64,000 nucleotides of DNA from JASEGV01 sp947085405 (GCA_947085405.1 CAMTWO010000022.1:51444-115443), one strand, 5' to 3'; positions 1-8,603 are shown, numbered from the stretch's first letter. The notes: generated by a model not told the origin, from the letters alone. Program-made: numbers and translations.

Positions 1-795
1 TCTAATGTTTGGATTTATTTAGATGTTTATGAAAAAGATATAAACGAACTTAAACTGAATCAGTCAGTTAAAATTACTTCCGAAGCGTATCCGAATGAGA
101 TTTTTTCCGGCAAAGTTACATTCATCGATCCGACAATAAATCCTGAGACGCGGACAATCAGAGTGCGAACAGCATTTAAAAATCCCAACGGTAAACTAAA
201 ACCACAAATGTATGTTAAGGCAACGATTCTTGAGACGACGAAAAAAGCATTAACGATTCCTGCCTCGGCTGTTTTATATTCTGGGAAAAGAAATGTTGTG
301 TGGATTGAAATTCAGACAAATATCTTCGAGCCGCGTGATGTGGTATTAGGTGCGACTACAGGAACACTCGTTGAAGTGCTTCAAGGATTATCAGAAGGTG
401 AATCTGTTGTAACCACAGGCGGTTATTTGATTGATTCCGAAAGCCAATTGAAACAAACCGGGACGCCGGCCGGACATGAAGGTCATCAGCGTGAAGTAGA
501 AAAAAATACTATGACCGAAAATGACACTCAATTTTCAAACGAAGTAACAATCGTTGTTGATGGTGGATATTCTCCTTCAAAGATTCAAGCTCGAAAGGGT
601 CATAAACTTACCATCCATTTTGAACGGCACGATGATATCAAATGTACCGATGAAGTTGTATTCCCTGATTTCAACATCAAGAAATATTTAACGCCGCATA
701 AAACAACCACTATCGAAATTACACCGAAGCGAGCTGGTGTGTACAAATTTCATTGCGGTATGGATATGCTTGAAGGCAAAATCATCGTAAAATAA
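1..795 (+). CDS. Efflux RND periplasmic adaptor (CusB/HlyD family), 5' truncated, with C-terminal cupredoxin domain
   Basis: The frame is open from base 1, so the true start lies outside the window; the first in-frame ATG (163) is internal. The visible part is the beta-barrel and membrane-proximal region of an RND membrane-fusion protein, with the typical text GKVTFIDPTINPETRTIRVR followed by a barrel segment and a GESVVTTGGYLIDSES end. After a short His-containing linker (GHEGHQRE) comes an extra domain of about 85 residues with a cupredoxin look: PSKIQARKGHKLTIHF, a Cys in IKCTDE, and a FHCGMDMLEG end supplying His, Cys and Met. It should link the inner-membrane pump downstream (93 bases away) to an outer-membrane channel and hand Cu/Ag or similar metals to it. 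The fused cupredoxin resembles the free one at 4835-5281. Family assignment is firm; metal specificity is inferred. Confidence 0.9.
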   Translation, partial: SNVWIYLDVYEKDINELKLNQSVKITSEAYPNEIFSGKVTFIDPTINPETRTIRVRTAFKNPNGKLKPQMYVKATILETTKKALTIPASAVLYSGKRNVVWIEIQTNIFEPRDVVLGATTGTLVEVLQGLSEGESVVTTGGYLIDSESQLKQTGTPAGHEGHQREVEKNTMTENDTQFSNEVTIVVDGGYSPSKIQARKGHKLTIHFERHDDIKCTDEVVFPDFNIKKYLTPHKTTTIEITPKRAGVYKFHCGMDMLEGKIIVK

Positions 796-812
796 AAATT
801 AACTTCACGCCA

Positions 813-865
813 GGACGCAAAGTACGCAAAGTCAAAATTCTTTTGCGTCATTAGCGTCCTTTGCG
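813..865. repeat. Intergenic palindromic repeat (GACGCAAAG type)
   Basis: Left arm GGACGCAAAGTACGCAAAG (813-831) faces a right arm containing CTTTTGCGTC and GCGTCCTTTGCG (840-865), giving an imperfect inverted repeat in the short gap between the adaptor and the pump gene. It could fold in the mRNA between the two cistrons. There is no T-tract, so it is not a convincing terminator. It looks like a dispersed intergenic palindrome, judged from its form only. Confidence 0.5.
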
Positions 866-888
866 AGAGATAAATATTAAGGTTATCT

Positions 889-3800
889 ATGATAGAAAAA
901 ATAATTGACTACTCGGCGCGTAACAAGTTTGTAATCATCCTTGCTTATCTGATTATTATTGCCTGGGGCATCTGGTCGGTAGTGCATACGCCGATGGATG
1001 CAATCCCCGACCTATCAGAAAATCAAGTGATAGTTTTTACTGAATGGATGGGACGTTCGCCACAATTAATCGAAGACCAAATTACATTTCCGCTTGTAAC
1101 TGCCCTGCAGGGTGTTCCCAACGTCGAAGCAATACGTGCCCAATCAATGTTCGGTATGTCTTTCATTTTTATAATTTTTAATGAAAAGACCGACTCGTAT
1201 TGGGCAAGAAGCCGTGTGTTGGAAAAACTTTCGGTAGTCCAAACTTCGCTCCCAAACGGCGCTAAAGTACAACTCGGTCCCGACGGAACCGGAGTCGGGC
1301 ATGTTTTCTGGTACACTGTAGAAGGTAAAAGCGATTTAGGCACGCTTCGCTCAATTCAGGATTGGTACATCAAACTGAATCTACAAGGTGTGCAAGGCGT
1401 AGCCGAGGTTGCTTCGATCGGCGGTTTTGTAAAACAATATCAGGTTGATATTGATCCCGATAAAATGAAAGCGTACAGCGTCTCGATTGCCGATGTTAAA
1501 AACGCAGTGATGCGTTCCAACAACGATGTCGGCGGGAAAATACTTGAAATCTCCGATGCCGAGTATTTTGTTCGCGGTCAGGGTTACATCCAATCGGTAC
1601 GCGATATCGAAAACATAGTTATCGGGACAAGTTCAACCGGAACTCCCATTTACATACGGAATATCGGTGTTGTTCAACTTGGCGGCGACATTAGGCGCGG
1701 TTCGCTTGAAAAAGACGGAAAAGGTCAGGTAGTTGGTGGTATCGTTGTGATGCGTTATAACGAAAATGCCAAAGATGTTATCGACCGCGTGAAGAAAAAG
1801 ATTGAGGAAATTACACCGGGCTTACCCGAGGGTGTTAAAATTGTTCCAGCTTACGACCGCAGCGATTTAATAATGGCAGCAGTCCACAATTTGAAAAATA
1901 CTCTTATTGAAGAAGGAATTGTAGTAAGCATTATGGTACTTATTTTCCTTCTGCATGTGCGTAGTGTGCTGAGGATTATTATTGAATTACCGATTGCTGT
2001 GTTACTTGCATTCATCGGAATGAAAATGTTCGGAATAACATCCAACATAATGTCGTTGGGGGGGATTGCTATTTCGATAGGAGTGATTGTAGATGCCTCA
2101 ATAGTTCTCGTTGAAAATGCGTATCGCAATGTTGCACGTGCACAACACGAAAAAGGAACTTTGACGGATAAAGATTATACCGAGATTGCAATTATGTCGG
2201 CAAAACAAGTTGGACCTGCAATTTTCTTTTCTGTTGCTATTATGGTTGTCTCGTTCCTTCCTGTATTTTTACTTACAGGACAGGAAGGGAAATTGTTCAA
2301 ACCTTTAGCATTTACAAAATCTTTTGTGATGATCGGATCAGCAATCATAGCTATAACGCTTGTTCCAATGTTAATGACTATGTTCACGCGAGGTAAGTTC
2401 CGTTTGGAAAATCAAAATCCCGTAACAAAGCACTTAAATAATTTTTACGCACCAATTATCAGATGGACGCTAAAATGGCGGAAGACAACAATCGCGATAA
2501 ATATCTTTGCCCTACTGATTACAATACCGATGGTGATGAATACGGGTTCGGAATTTATGCCGTCGTTGGACGAAGGGAGCTTGCTCTTTATGCCGGTAAC
2601 ACTTCCATCTGCGTCTATCACCGAAGTAAATAGAATATTGCAAGTTCAAGATGCGATAATCAGAACAATACCGGAGGTCGATCTGGTCCTTGGAAAATCC
2701 GGCAGAGCCGAAACATCTACCGATAACGCACCCGTGAGTATGATTGAGACGATTATAATACTTAAACCAAAGGACCAGTGGCGCCCCGGCATTACGAAAA
2801 ACGATATAATTTCGGAACTCGATGCAAAATTGCAAATCCCCGGTGTCCGGAATGGTTGGACACAACCAATTATCAACCGAATCAATATGCTTTCGACTGG
2901 CGTGCGGACTGATTTGGGTGTGAAAATATTCGGTAAAAACTTAGATACACTCGAGCAGCTCGCAATTCGTGCTGAACAGATTTTGCGAAAAATTCCGGGC
3001 GCCGCCGATTTATACGCCGAAAGAACACAAGGCGGTTTGTTCCTTGATATTAAAATCGACCGGGAGGCGGTTGCCCGATACGGAATCAATATTGGCGATG
3101 TTCAAGACATCATCGAAACTGCCATCGGCGGTGAAAATCTTGGAGTAGTAATCGAAGGAAGACAGCGATTTCCAATCCGTGTCCGCTACGAACGTGATTC
3201 GAGAGATAACATCGAAGCACTTAAAAATTTATTAATTCCTGTAAATGTTGTTGGCAGCAAAAGACAGATGCCAGAAGCAACAAGCCAAAGTTCTTCAAGT
3301 GGTATGTCTTCAATGTCAAAACAATCTCAAATCCCAAATCTCAAATCCCCGCCTGACGGACGGGCAGGCGAAATCCTAACTTCCGTTTCTTCCGGTTCGT
3401 ACCTCCCTCTCGGACAATTAGCGAAAATCGAAATCGTTCCCGGTCCACCTATGATTTCAAGTGAGAACGCTCAGCTCCGTTCACTTGTTTACTTAAATGT
3501 GCGTGGTCGTGATATGGGGAGCTTTGTTGGAGAAGCAAAAGAAGTTCTTAAAAAAGAATTTAAGTTACCCGACGGATACACGCTTACGTGGAGCGGACAG
3601 TGGGAACATCAAATAAGGGCGAAGGAGCGTTTACAGCTTTTAATGCCTATAGTTTTTGCAATAATTTTTGTTATGCTTTATTTCGTAACTAAAGATCCCA
3701 AAGAGGCATTCGTTGTAATGCTTTCAGTTCCGTTTGCGTTAGTAGGTGGTGTGTATTTGGTGTATATATTGGGAACAAATTTTTCCGTTGCTGTGTGGGT

Positions 3801-4209
3801 GGGGTTTATTGCCCTGTATGGATTAGCGGTCGAGACAGGTTTAATAATGGTTGTATTTCTTCACGAAGCGCTGGATAAACGGCTTCGTGATTTTGAACTC
3901 GGCAAACGCGGTCCTCTGACCCAGCAGGATATTGTAGATGCAACGTATGAAGGATCCGTACTGCGGCTACGTCCGAAAGTGATGACAGTTTCTACCACGC
4001 TGATTGCACTCATCCCAATTATGTGGAGTACAGGCGTTGGCGCCGATGTTATGCAGCCATTAGCAACTCCGATAATTGGCGGTTTGATCACATCTGCAAT
4101 ACACGTTCTTATTGTAACTCCGATATTATTCACTTGGATGAAAGAGCGCGAATTGAAAAAAGGAACACTGAAAGTTTCAAAGATGGCAAGCTGGATGAAG
4201 GAAAACTAA
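889..4209 (+). CDS. CusA/CzcA family heavy-metal RND efflux pump
   Basis: A 1106-residue inner-membrane proton-driven transporter of the HME-RND family. It opens with the family's usual N-terminal helix and MDAIPDLSENQVIVFTEWMG, and has two sets of membrane helices (about residues 10-30 and 340-540; 865-890 and 920-1080) separated by large periplasmic loops. The helix-4 motif region reads SIGVIVDASIVLVENAYRN, as in metal pumps. The length is slightly above the usual ~1040 because of a low-complexity insert around residues 790-835, rich in Ser/Gln/Met and containing a GC-rich palindrome. The start is ATG at 889. It pairs with the adaptor upstream; copper/silver is the likely substrate from the neighbourhood, but zinc/cobalt types cannot be excluded from sequence alone. 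No outer-membrane factor gene is visible in the window; it may lie to the left. Confidence 0.93.
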   Translation: MIEKIIDYSARNKFVIILAYLIIIAWGIWSVVHTPMDAIPDLSENQVIVFTEWMGRSPQLIEDQITFPLVTALQGVPNVEAIRAQSMFGMSFIFIIFNEKTDSYWARSRVLEKLSVVQTSLPNGAKVQLGPDGTGVGHVFWYTVEGKSDLGTLRSIQDWYIKLNLQGVQGVAEVASIGGFVKQYQVDIDPDKMKAYSVSIADVKNAVMRSNNDVGGKILEISDAEYFVRGQGYIQSVRDIENIVIGTSSTGTPIYIRNIGVVQLGGDIRRGSLEKDGKGQVVGGIVVMRYNENAKDVIDRVKKKIEEITPGLPEGVKIVPAYDRSDLIMAAVHNLKNTLIEEGIVVSIMVLIFLLHVRSVLRIIIELPIAVLLAFIGMKMFGITSNIMSLGGIAISIGVIVDASIVLVENAYRNVARAQHEKGTLTDKDYTEIAIMSAKQVGPAIFFSVAIMVVSFLPVFLLTGQEGKLFKPLAFTKSFVMIGSAIIAITLVPMLMTMFTRGKFRLENQNPVTKHLNNFYAPIIRWTLKWRKTTIAINIFALLITIPMVMNTGSEFMPSLDEGSLLFMPVTLPSASITEVNRILQVQDAIIRTIPEVDLVLGKSGRAETSTDNAPVSMIETIIILKPKDQWRPGITKNDIISELDAKLQIPGVRNGWTQPIINRINMLSTGVRTDLGVKIFGKNLDTLEQLAIRAEQILRKIPGAADLYAERTQGGLFLDIKIDREAVARYGINIGDVQDIIETAIGGENLGVVIEGRQRFPIRVRYERDSRDNIEALKNLLIPVNVVGSKRQMPEATSQSSSSGMSSMSKQSQIPNLKSPPDGRAGEILTSVSSGSYLPLGQLAKIEIVPGPPMISSENAQLRSLVYLNVRGRDMGSFVGEAKEVLKKEFKLPDGYTLTWSGQWEHQIRAKERLQLLMPIVFAIIFVMLYFVTKDPKEAFVVMLSVPFALVGGVYLVYILGTNFSVAVWVGFIALYGLAVETGLIMVVFLHEALDKRLRDFELGKRGPLTQQDIVDATYEGSVLRLRPKVMTVSTTLIALIPIMWSTGVGADVMQPLATPIIGGLITSAIHVLIVTPILFTWMKERELKKGTLKVSKMASWMKEN
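3350..3370. repeat. GC-rich palindrome inside the RND pump gene
   Basis: CGCCTG and CAGGCG flank a 9-base centre (ACGGACGGG). The element is translated in frame as part of the low-complexity insert (PPDGRAGE, about residue 820) of the pump. Similar CCTGCC/GGCAGG palindromes occur at 60825-60883 and 61221-61240, so this looks like a dispersed repeat that landed in a coding region without breaking it. Confidence 0.6.
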
Positions 4210-4276
4210 ATCAAGGCAAAATGAAAAAGGCAAAAGTAAAAAAATAATTAAAGGCTAAAATAAAAGGAGAAATAAT

Positions 4277-4804
4277 ATGCAAAACATACATCCGTATTTT
4301 GTACACTTTCCGATTGCGCTTCTTTCGGTCGGATTACTCTGGGACTTACTTGGTATTTTGTTAAAGAAAGAATCATTCAAAAATGCCGGCTGGTGGGCAC
4401 AGCTTTTTGGCACCGCTGCAATTATCATCACGGCTATAACCGGTTTAATTGCCGCCAATACAGTTGTACACAATGATGCTGCACATGAAATCATGGAAAC
4501 TCACGAGACAATCGGGTTGATAGTTACCGGCGTTTTCATTGTTTTATTTCTTTGGAGAAGTTTCCTGAAGACAGCGATACCATCGCAGAGACTCCAACAA
4601 ATTATTTATTTAGTAATTGGCGGACTCGCCGTAGCCACAATGCTCTATAGTGCACATTTGGGTGGAAAGTTAGTTTACGAGTTCGGTGTAGGTGGAAGTG
4701 CTGTACAGCAGTCAACACAGCCACACCCGCATAATGAAGCGAACGAGGAACATGAGCATGAAGGCGATCATGATTCCACAGGCAAATCGGAACATCAACA
4801 TTAA
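4277..4804 (+). CDS. DUF2231 membrane protein with His-rich tail
   Basis: 175 residues, start ATG with AAAGGAGAAATAAT in front. It begins IHPYFVHFPIALLSVGLLWD, the hallmark of DUF2231-type integral membrane proteins, and shows about four transmembrane helices. The C-terminal ~30 residues are hydrophilic and His/Glu-rich (HPHNEANEEHEHEGDHD), which could bind metal ions. The function of DUF2231 is not settled; such proteins often sit beside metal efflux or cytochrome genes. Its place between the RND pump and a cupredoxin gene suggests a part in copper handling or redox at the membrane, which is inference. Confidence 0.75.
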   Translation: MQNIHPYFVHFPIALLSVGLLWDLLGILLKKESFKNAGWWAQLFGTAAIIITAITGLIAANTVVHNDAAHEIMETHETIGLIVTGVFIVLFLWRSFLKTAIPSQRLQQIIYLVIGGLAVATMLYSAHLGGKLVYEFGVGGSAVQQSTQPHPHNEANEEHEHEGDHDSTGKSEHQH

Positions 4805-4834
4805 ATCATAATTATTAATCATAGGAGTAACACA

Positions 4835-5281
4835 ATGAAACAATTCACATTTTACCTTGCAACTATTATTCTGAGTATCTTTATTGCAGCTGCGAACGGC
4901 CGTTCTCAATGCTCGATGGGTTCAAGTGGACATAAACATATCACGCAGAAATCTGAATCACATTCTGAGTATAAAGTTGTAACTCCATCGAAGGGTTATG
5001 CATTTATCAATGACGATGGTATGCAGGAAACAACGATCACAATAAAAGATGGTTATCACCCAAACACAGTCGTTGTAAAAAAAGGAATTCCTATGCGCCT
5101 CAAATTTGATCTGCAGGAAAAAGGCTGTACCGACAAAGTAATGTTGAAGACATTTAAAGTTGAACAAAAACTCGAGCCGTTTAAAATCACCACAATTGAG
5201 TTTACTCCCGACAGTGCAGGTACCTTCACTTTTTCTTGTCCGATGGAAATGATTGAAGGAACGCTGGTAGTGAAGAAGTGA
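4835..5281 (+). CDS. Secreted cupredoxin-domain protein
   Basis: 148 residues with a signal peptide (about residues 1-23) and the start preceded by AGGAG. The mature part has a short His/Ser-rich stretch and then a single cupredoxin fold: GYHPNTVVVKKGIPMRLKF, a Cys in EKGCTDKV, and a TFSCPMEMIEGTLVVKK end. The CPMEM segment, the upstream Cys and a nearby Met are candidate copper ligands; the His in the equivalent FHCGMDM segment of the fused adaptor is replaced here by Ser. It probably carries or buffers copper in the periplasm. Close similarity to the tail of the adaptor at 1-795 suggests domain duplication within the island. Confidence 0.8.
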   Translation: MKQFTFYLATIILSIFIAAANGRSQCSMGSSGHKHITQKSESHSEYKVVTPSKGYAFINDDGMQETTITIKDGYHPNTVVVKKGIPMRLKFDLQEKGCTDKVMLKTFKVEQKLEPFKITTIEFTPDSAGTFTFSCPMEMIEGTLVVKK

Positions 5282-5322
5282 TAGATCATTTTTATTCAAT
5301 TATTAAGAAAGGAACCAAAATC

Positions 5323-6348
5323 ATGAAAAAATTCCTATTCCAAAAACTAACTTTATCTCTTGCTGCTGTATTCATCATCAGCACAATCGTTCTGTTATCG
5401 AGCTGCAAAGAGAAATCTGTGGATGTCCCACTGGAGGTAATGAGTTATGATACTTGGACAATTAACGGTAAGGCTTACCCTGCTACCGAACCTCTCCGCG
5501 TCCGTCAGGGCGATACAGTTCGTGTGCGATTTATGAATATCAGCAACGGTGTTCATCCAATGCATCTGCATGGTCACGATTTCAAGGTGGTAGCAGTCGA
5601 TGGATGGCCGGTCGCCAACCCTCAGATGCGGAACACCGTAACCGTTGCACCTGGAGAAATCCTAGACATTGAGTTTGTTGCAGACAACCCCGGTATCTGG
5701 GCGTTCCATTGCCACGAACTTCACCATGCAGAACAAGGTATGTTCACATTCGTTCTGTACGAAGGTTTCTCACTGCCAAAAGCCAACCAAGCTCTACAAA
5801 TTCCCAAAGACATTGTTGGTCAAACGACTCACGCATCAGAGAAACCACTCACAATCAATTCAACCCAAGCAGACACCATTCCCTGGACTGGACAAGTAAG
5901 AGACTATACACTGACAGCGAGTCCAATCCAATGGGAAATAAAAAGTGGAACGGTGACGCAAGCGTATGCATTCAACGGAAAAGTGCCCGGTCCTGAAATT
6001 CGTGTCAACATCGGAGACAGCGTACGTGTAACTGTGATAAACAATCTTTCCGAACCAACCAGCATCCACTGGCACGGTATTAATCGAATTGCTTGGACAG
6101 ACGACGGTGTAGCACCTATAACACAGGTTCCCATCCCGCCGGGTGGAAGAAAGATATACCAATTTTTTGTTGATCGACCAGGTTCGTTTATGTATCATCC
6201 ACATTTCATGTCCAACGAAGCATCACAGGTGGACAAGGGACTGTATGGACCCATCATCGTTGAGCAGCGGCAGAAAACTTACACTAAAGAATACACAATG
6301 ATGTTAGGCGGCTGGATCGTGAAGCAGCAAACAGGAGGCGGACACTAA
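5323..6348 (+). CDS. Two-domain multicopper oxidase lipoprotein, inverted domain order
   Basis: Start chosen at ATG 5323 (AAGAAAGGAACC in front) rather than an upstream GTG, because it gives a clean lipoprotein signal ending LLSSC. Two cupredoxin domains follow. The first (about residues 30-150 of the mature form) has HPMHLHGHDF and WAFHCHELHHAEQGM, i.e. the type-1 Cys/His/Met set plus trinuclear ligands, which in three-domain laccases sits in the last domain. The second has the N-terminal-type text PTSIHWHGI and SFMYHPHF and ends DKGLYGPIIVEQ. All expected HxH motifs are present, so an active oxidase is likely if it forms a trimer like other two-domain enzymes. Expected role: oxidise Cu(I) or organics in the periplasm. 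Domain order is seen; activity is inferred. Confidence 0.85.
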   Translation: MKKFLFQKLTLSLAAVFIISTIVLLSSCKEKSVDVPLEVMSYDTWTINGKAYPATEPLRVRQGDTVRVRFMNISNGVHPMHLHGHDFKVVAVDGWPVANPQMRNTVTVAPGEILDIEFVADNPGIWAFHCHELHHAEQGMFTFVLYEGFSLPKANQALQIPKDIVGQTTHASEKPLTINSTQADTIPWTGQVRDYTLTASPIQWEIKSGTVTQAYAFNGKVPGPEIRVNIGDSVRVTVINNLSEPTSIHWHGINRIAWTDDGVAPITQVPIPPGGRKIYQFFVDRPGSFMYHPHFMSNEASQVDKGLYGPIIVEQRQKTYTKEYTMMLGGWIVKQQTGGGH

Positions 6349-6377
6349 AAATGAAATCATTCTTTGAAGAGACCATC

Positions 6378-7106
6378 ATGAAAATACGACTATGTTTACT
6401 TTGTGTAATCGTATTGTCCAGTTTACCCATTTCGTTACATGGACAGCAAGGGGAACAGCACACGAACGACCATCTGTTTCCCCATCCTTTCCTTGCAGCA
6501 ATGGGAGTTCCCGATCCTGAAGGAAAATTTCATGTTCGTTTGAATGTTTTTCTGCAACAGAATATAGGCAAATCAAAATATGATATAAGCGGTCATCTTG
6601 GGTATGGATTATTTGATTTTGGTGGTATCCATCTCCGCAGCCTCGGCGTAACAACAACTCCATTAACTGAGATCATCGGCATGATCGGACTTTGGCATGA
6701 TGCTCGGAGATTGAACGGCATTTCTCTTTTAGGAATCGTGGGGATTCCAACCGGTCCAAAAGATGATGACAATGCTCACCATGGTCTAGCATATCTTTTC
6801 GGACTTTCGGGTCGAATCAGCATATTCAAGAACACAATAAATGATCTCATTGTGCATTACGACTTCTCAACAAAACATTATATCGCAGAGAGTGGAACTG
6901 TCATTCGAATTATGGAATATCTGTTTGCTGGTGTTGATACTCGGACAATCATCGGACCATCTCAACCGCTTATCTTCTTGATGCCCGGATTAAAAGTAAA
7001 ATTTTCGTCATTTGGATTCATCGGTGTCGGAATTAATTATCAGGTAACAAATACATCGCAAGTTAAAAATGAACTGTATCTACAAGTGGAAACAGGAAAT
7101 CATTAA
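6378..7106 (+). CDS. Secreted or outer-membrane protein of unknown function
   Basis: An upstream ATG exists at 6351, but ATG 6378 (GAAGAGACC in front) gives an immediate signal peptide, KIRLCLLCVIVLSS. The mature protein of about 220 residues is rich in alternating hydrophobic/aromatic strands (HVRLNVFLQQ, GYGLFDFGGIHL, PLIFLMPGLKVKF) and ends in a strand-like segment, consistent with a small outer-membrane barrel. It contains several His residues (HPFL, NAHHGLAYL). I do not recognise a named family. It follows the copper oxidase by about 30 bases and precedes a T9SS-sorted protein, so it is probably cotranscribed and may be part of the copper response. Confidence 0.6.
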   Translation: MKIRLCLLCVIVLSSLPISLHGQQGEQHTNDHLFPHPFLAAMGVPDPEGKFHVRLNVFLQQNIGKSKYDISGHLGYGLFDFGGIHLRSLGVTTTPLTEIIGMIGLWHDARRLNGISLLGIVGIPTGPKDDDNAHHGLAYLFGLSGRISIFKNTINDLIVHYDFSTKHYIAESGTVIRIMEYLFAGVDTRTIIGPSQPLIFLMPGLKVKFSSFGFIGVGINYQVTNTSQVKNELYLQVETGNH

Positions 7107-7137
7107 TTATTTTCAACAACATTCGTGGAGAATACTT

Positions 7138-7803
7138 ATGCAGGTAAAGAATATCTTATATCAACTCACTTTTCTACTTTCGACATTAACAATAAGCAGC
7201 ATGGCAAGCATTTCCGTGCATCCGACTGCGATGCGAGAAACACTGGCAGTTGGAGAAAACAAACAAACAATTATCCATATCACTAATATTGGTCCGAGCA
7301 GTAGCCTCGCCTATACAGTGGAGGAAAATGTGGATTGGCTCTCTGCTTTACCACTTTCAGGTCAGATTACCGTTGGCGATACGGTCAATTCGACATTGAT
7401 CTTTGATGCTTCAATGTTGTCGGCAGGCGAATACACTACCGAATTGACTATCGGCGATCCCCATCATGGACCAATCCTCATACCGGTCGTGCTCGTTGTC
7501 GTCAGTGTAACAGGAATAAAAGAGGAAGCAGAAACACCGGAAGCATTCGCACTCGGACAAAATTATCCAAATCCGTTTAATCCACAAACGTCGATTCAAT
7601 TTTATGTTCCCACTCAGGAGTATGTCTCGCTGAAGGTGTTTGATATGCTTGGTCAACAGTTAGCAGTCCTTGTAGATGGAGTTCAGTCACAAGGAACCTA
7701 TACCGTGGATTGGGATGCTTCCGGATTTTCGAGTGGTACTTACTTCTACCGGTTTCAAACCCAACGATTTTCTTCAATCAAATCAATGTCACTTATTAAA
7801 TAA
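7138..7803 (+). CDS. Secreted protein with Ig/BACON-like domain and T9SS sorting tail
   Basis: Start set at ATG 7138 (TGGAGAATACTT in front); the longer frame from 7069 overlaps the gene before it. Signal peptide, then one domain of about 95 residues with a beta-sandwich look: ENVDWLSALPLSGQITVGDT resembles BACON/ASPM-type repeats. The last ~80 residues are a textbook type-A T9SS sorting domain: ALGQNYPNPFNPQTSIQF, a VFDMLGQQLAVLVDG strand, and YFYRFQTQ near the end. The protein should be exported across the outer membrane and anchored or released. It has no metal motif of its own except a DPHHGP loop; its tie to copper rests on position. Confidence 0.75.
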   Translation: MQVKNILYQLTFLLSTLTISSMASISVHPTAMRETLAVGENKQTIIHITNIGPSSSLAYTVEENVDWLSALPLSGQITVGDTVNSTLIFDASMLSAGEYTTELTIGDPHHGPILIPVVLVVVSVTGIKEEAETPEAFALGQNYPNPFNPQTSIQFYVPTQEYVSLKVFDMLGQQLAVLVDGVQSQGTYTVDWDASGFSSGTYFYRFQTQRFSSIKSMSLIK

Positions 7804-7831
7804 CCGATCAATAAATTAAAGGAACACTTAT

Positions 7832-8416
7832 ATGAAAACAAATTTTATGAAACTCATTTTATTTAGCATTTTTATTTTATCAATTAGTTCACTCCCAGGT
7901 TGTATGATGATGGGTGGAATGATGCACAAGATGGATAACAATGAACATAAAGAAATGGCAGAAAAATTAATAAAAGAAGTAGAGATAAACGATTATAGGA
8001 TCACAGCCGAATTTCCAGCTCTGTTTTATAATGAAGAAGCCCTGTACCGGATAAAAATCTATTCCCTTAAGGATAGTCTGGCATCGACGGCATCTGTTCG
8101 ACTGATTATTTCGGAATATGGACACGATGGACATCCGGATGCAATTCAGTTCGACAGAGACCTGCATAAAAATTCAAACGGGAATTATTCTACTACCTAT
8201 CGTGTTAAGACAAAAAAGGATGTAAAGGTATCTTACCTTATATCAGAATTAGAAGATGTAGTTTTAAAAAAGCCCATAGAAATTGAAGCCCAATTGAGCG
8301 TTCACACCCCACATAAACAACATGGTGGCGGGATGCACGATATCGGACCGTATGCGATAATAGGCGGTGTAGTTATGCTCACGATGATGGTTTTTATGGT
8401 GGGTAGAGTCTTCTAA
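7832..8416 (+). CDS. Lipoprotein with C-terminal transmembrane helix, unknown function
   Basis: 194 residues, AAAGGAACAC before the ATG. The N-terminus has a lipobox (SLPGC) followed by a Met/His-rich start, MMMGGMMHKMDNNEH, which could bind Cu(I). The middle is a beta-rich domain reminiscent of YtkA/FixH-type proteins (ITAEFPALFYNEEALYRIKI), and the C-terminus is a hydrophobic helix after HKQHGGGMHDIGP. A lipid anchor plus a C-terminal helix is unusual. Position inside the copper island and the Met/His clusters suggest a metal role; no enzyme family is recognised. Confidence 0.6.
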   Translation: MKTNFMKLILFSIFILSISSLPGCMMMGGMMHKMDNNEHKEMAEKLIKEVEINDYRITAEFPALFYNEEALYRIKIYSLKDSLASTASVRLIISEYGHDGHPDAIQFDRDLHKNSNGNYSTTYRVKTKKDVKVSYLISELEDVVLKKPIEIEAQLSVHTPHKQHGGGMHDIGPYAIIGGVVMLTMMVFMVGRVF

Positions 8417-8455
8417 TTTGAATTAATCAAAGAAAAGTTTAAATTATCTCCAACA

Positions 8456-8603
8456 TAGTTAATAGTTATAAGTTTTTGGTTATTTGTTTTGGTTCAATAG
8501 TTATTGGTTATAGTTAATGGTTTTAGCCACCCTCAACTATAGACTATAACTATAAACTAAATAACTATGACTAACAACTAAGAACTTAGAACTAAAAACT
8601 AAT
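8456..8603. repeat. Large AT-rich imperfect inverted repeat
   Basis: The 250-base gap between two copper-island genes is mostly an AT-rich imperfect palindrome. The left half is built of variants of AATAGTTAT / GGTTATAGTTAATGG, the right half of CAACTATAGACTATAACTATAAAC / ATAACTATGACTAACAAC, with a short GC-richer centre (AGCCACCCTC) near 8525-8534. No ORF is present. It may act as a transcript-end structure or be a decayed mobile repeat; no U-tract fixes a terminator. Confidence 0.45.

Noticed and set aside
2646..3089. 147-residue minus-strand ORF inside the RND pump gene
   Set aside because: Antisense shadow of a well-supported gene; no family text.
4023..4247. 74-residue plus-strand ORF overlapping the RND pump end
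   Set aside because: It is a second-frame shadow of the pump gene with no start signal; its amino-acid text is of the out-of-frame kind (RRWRRCYAAIS).
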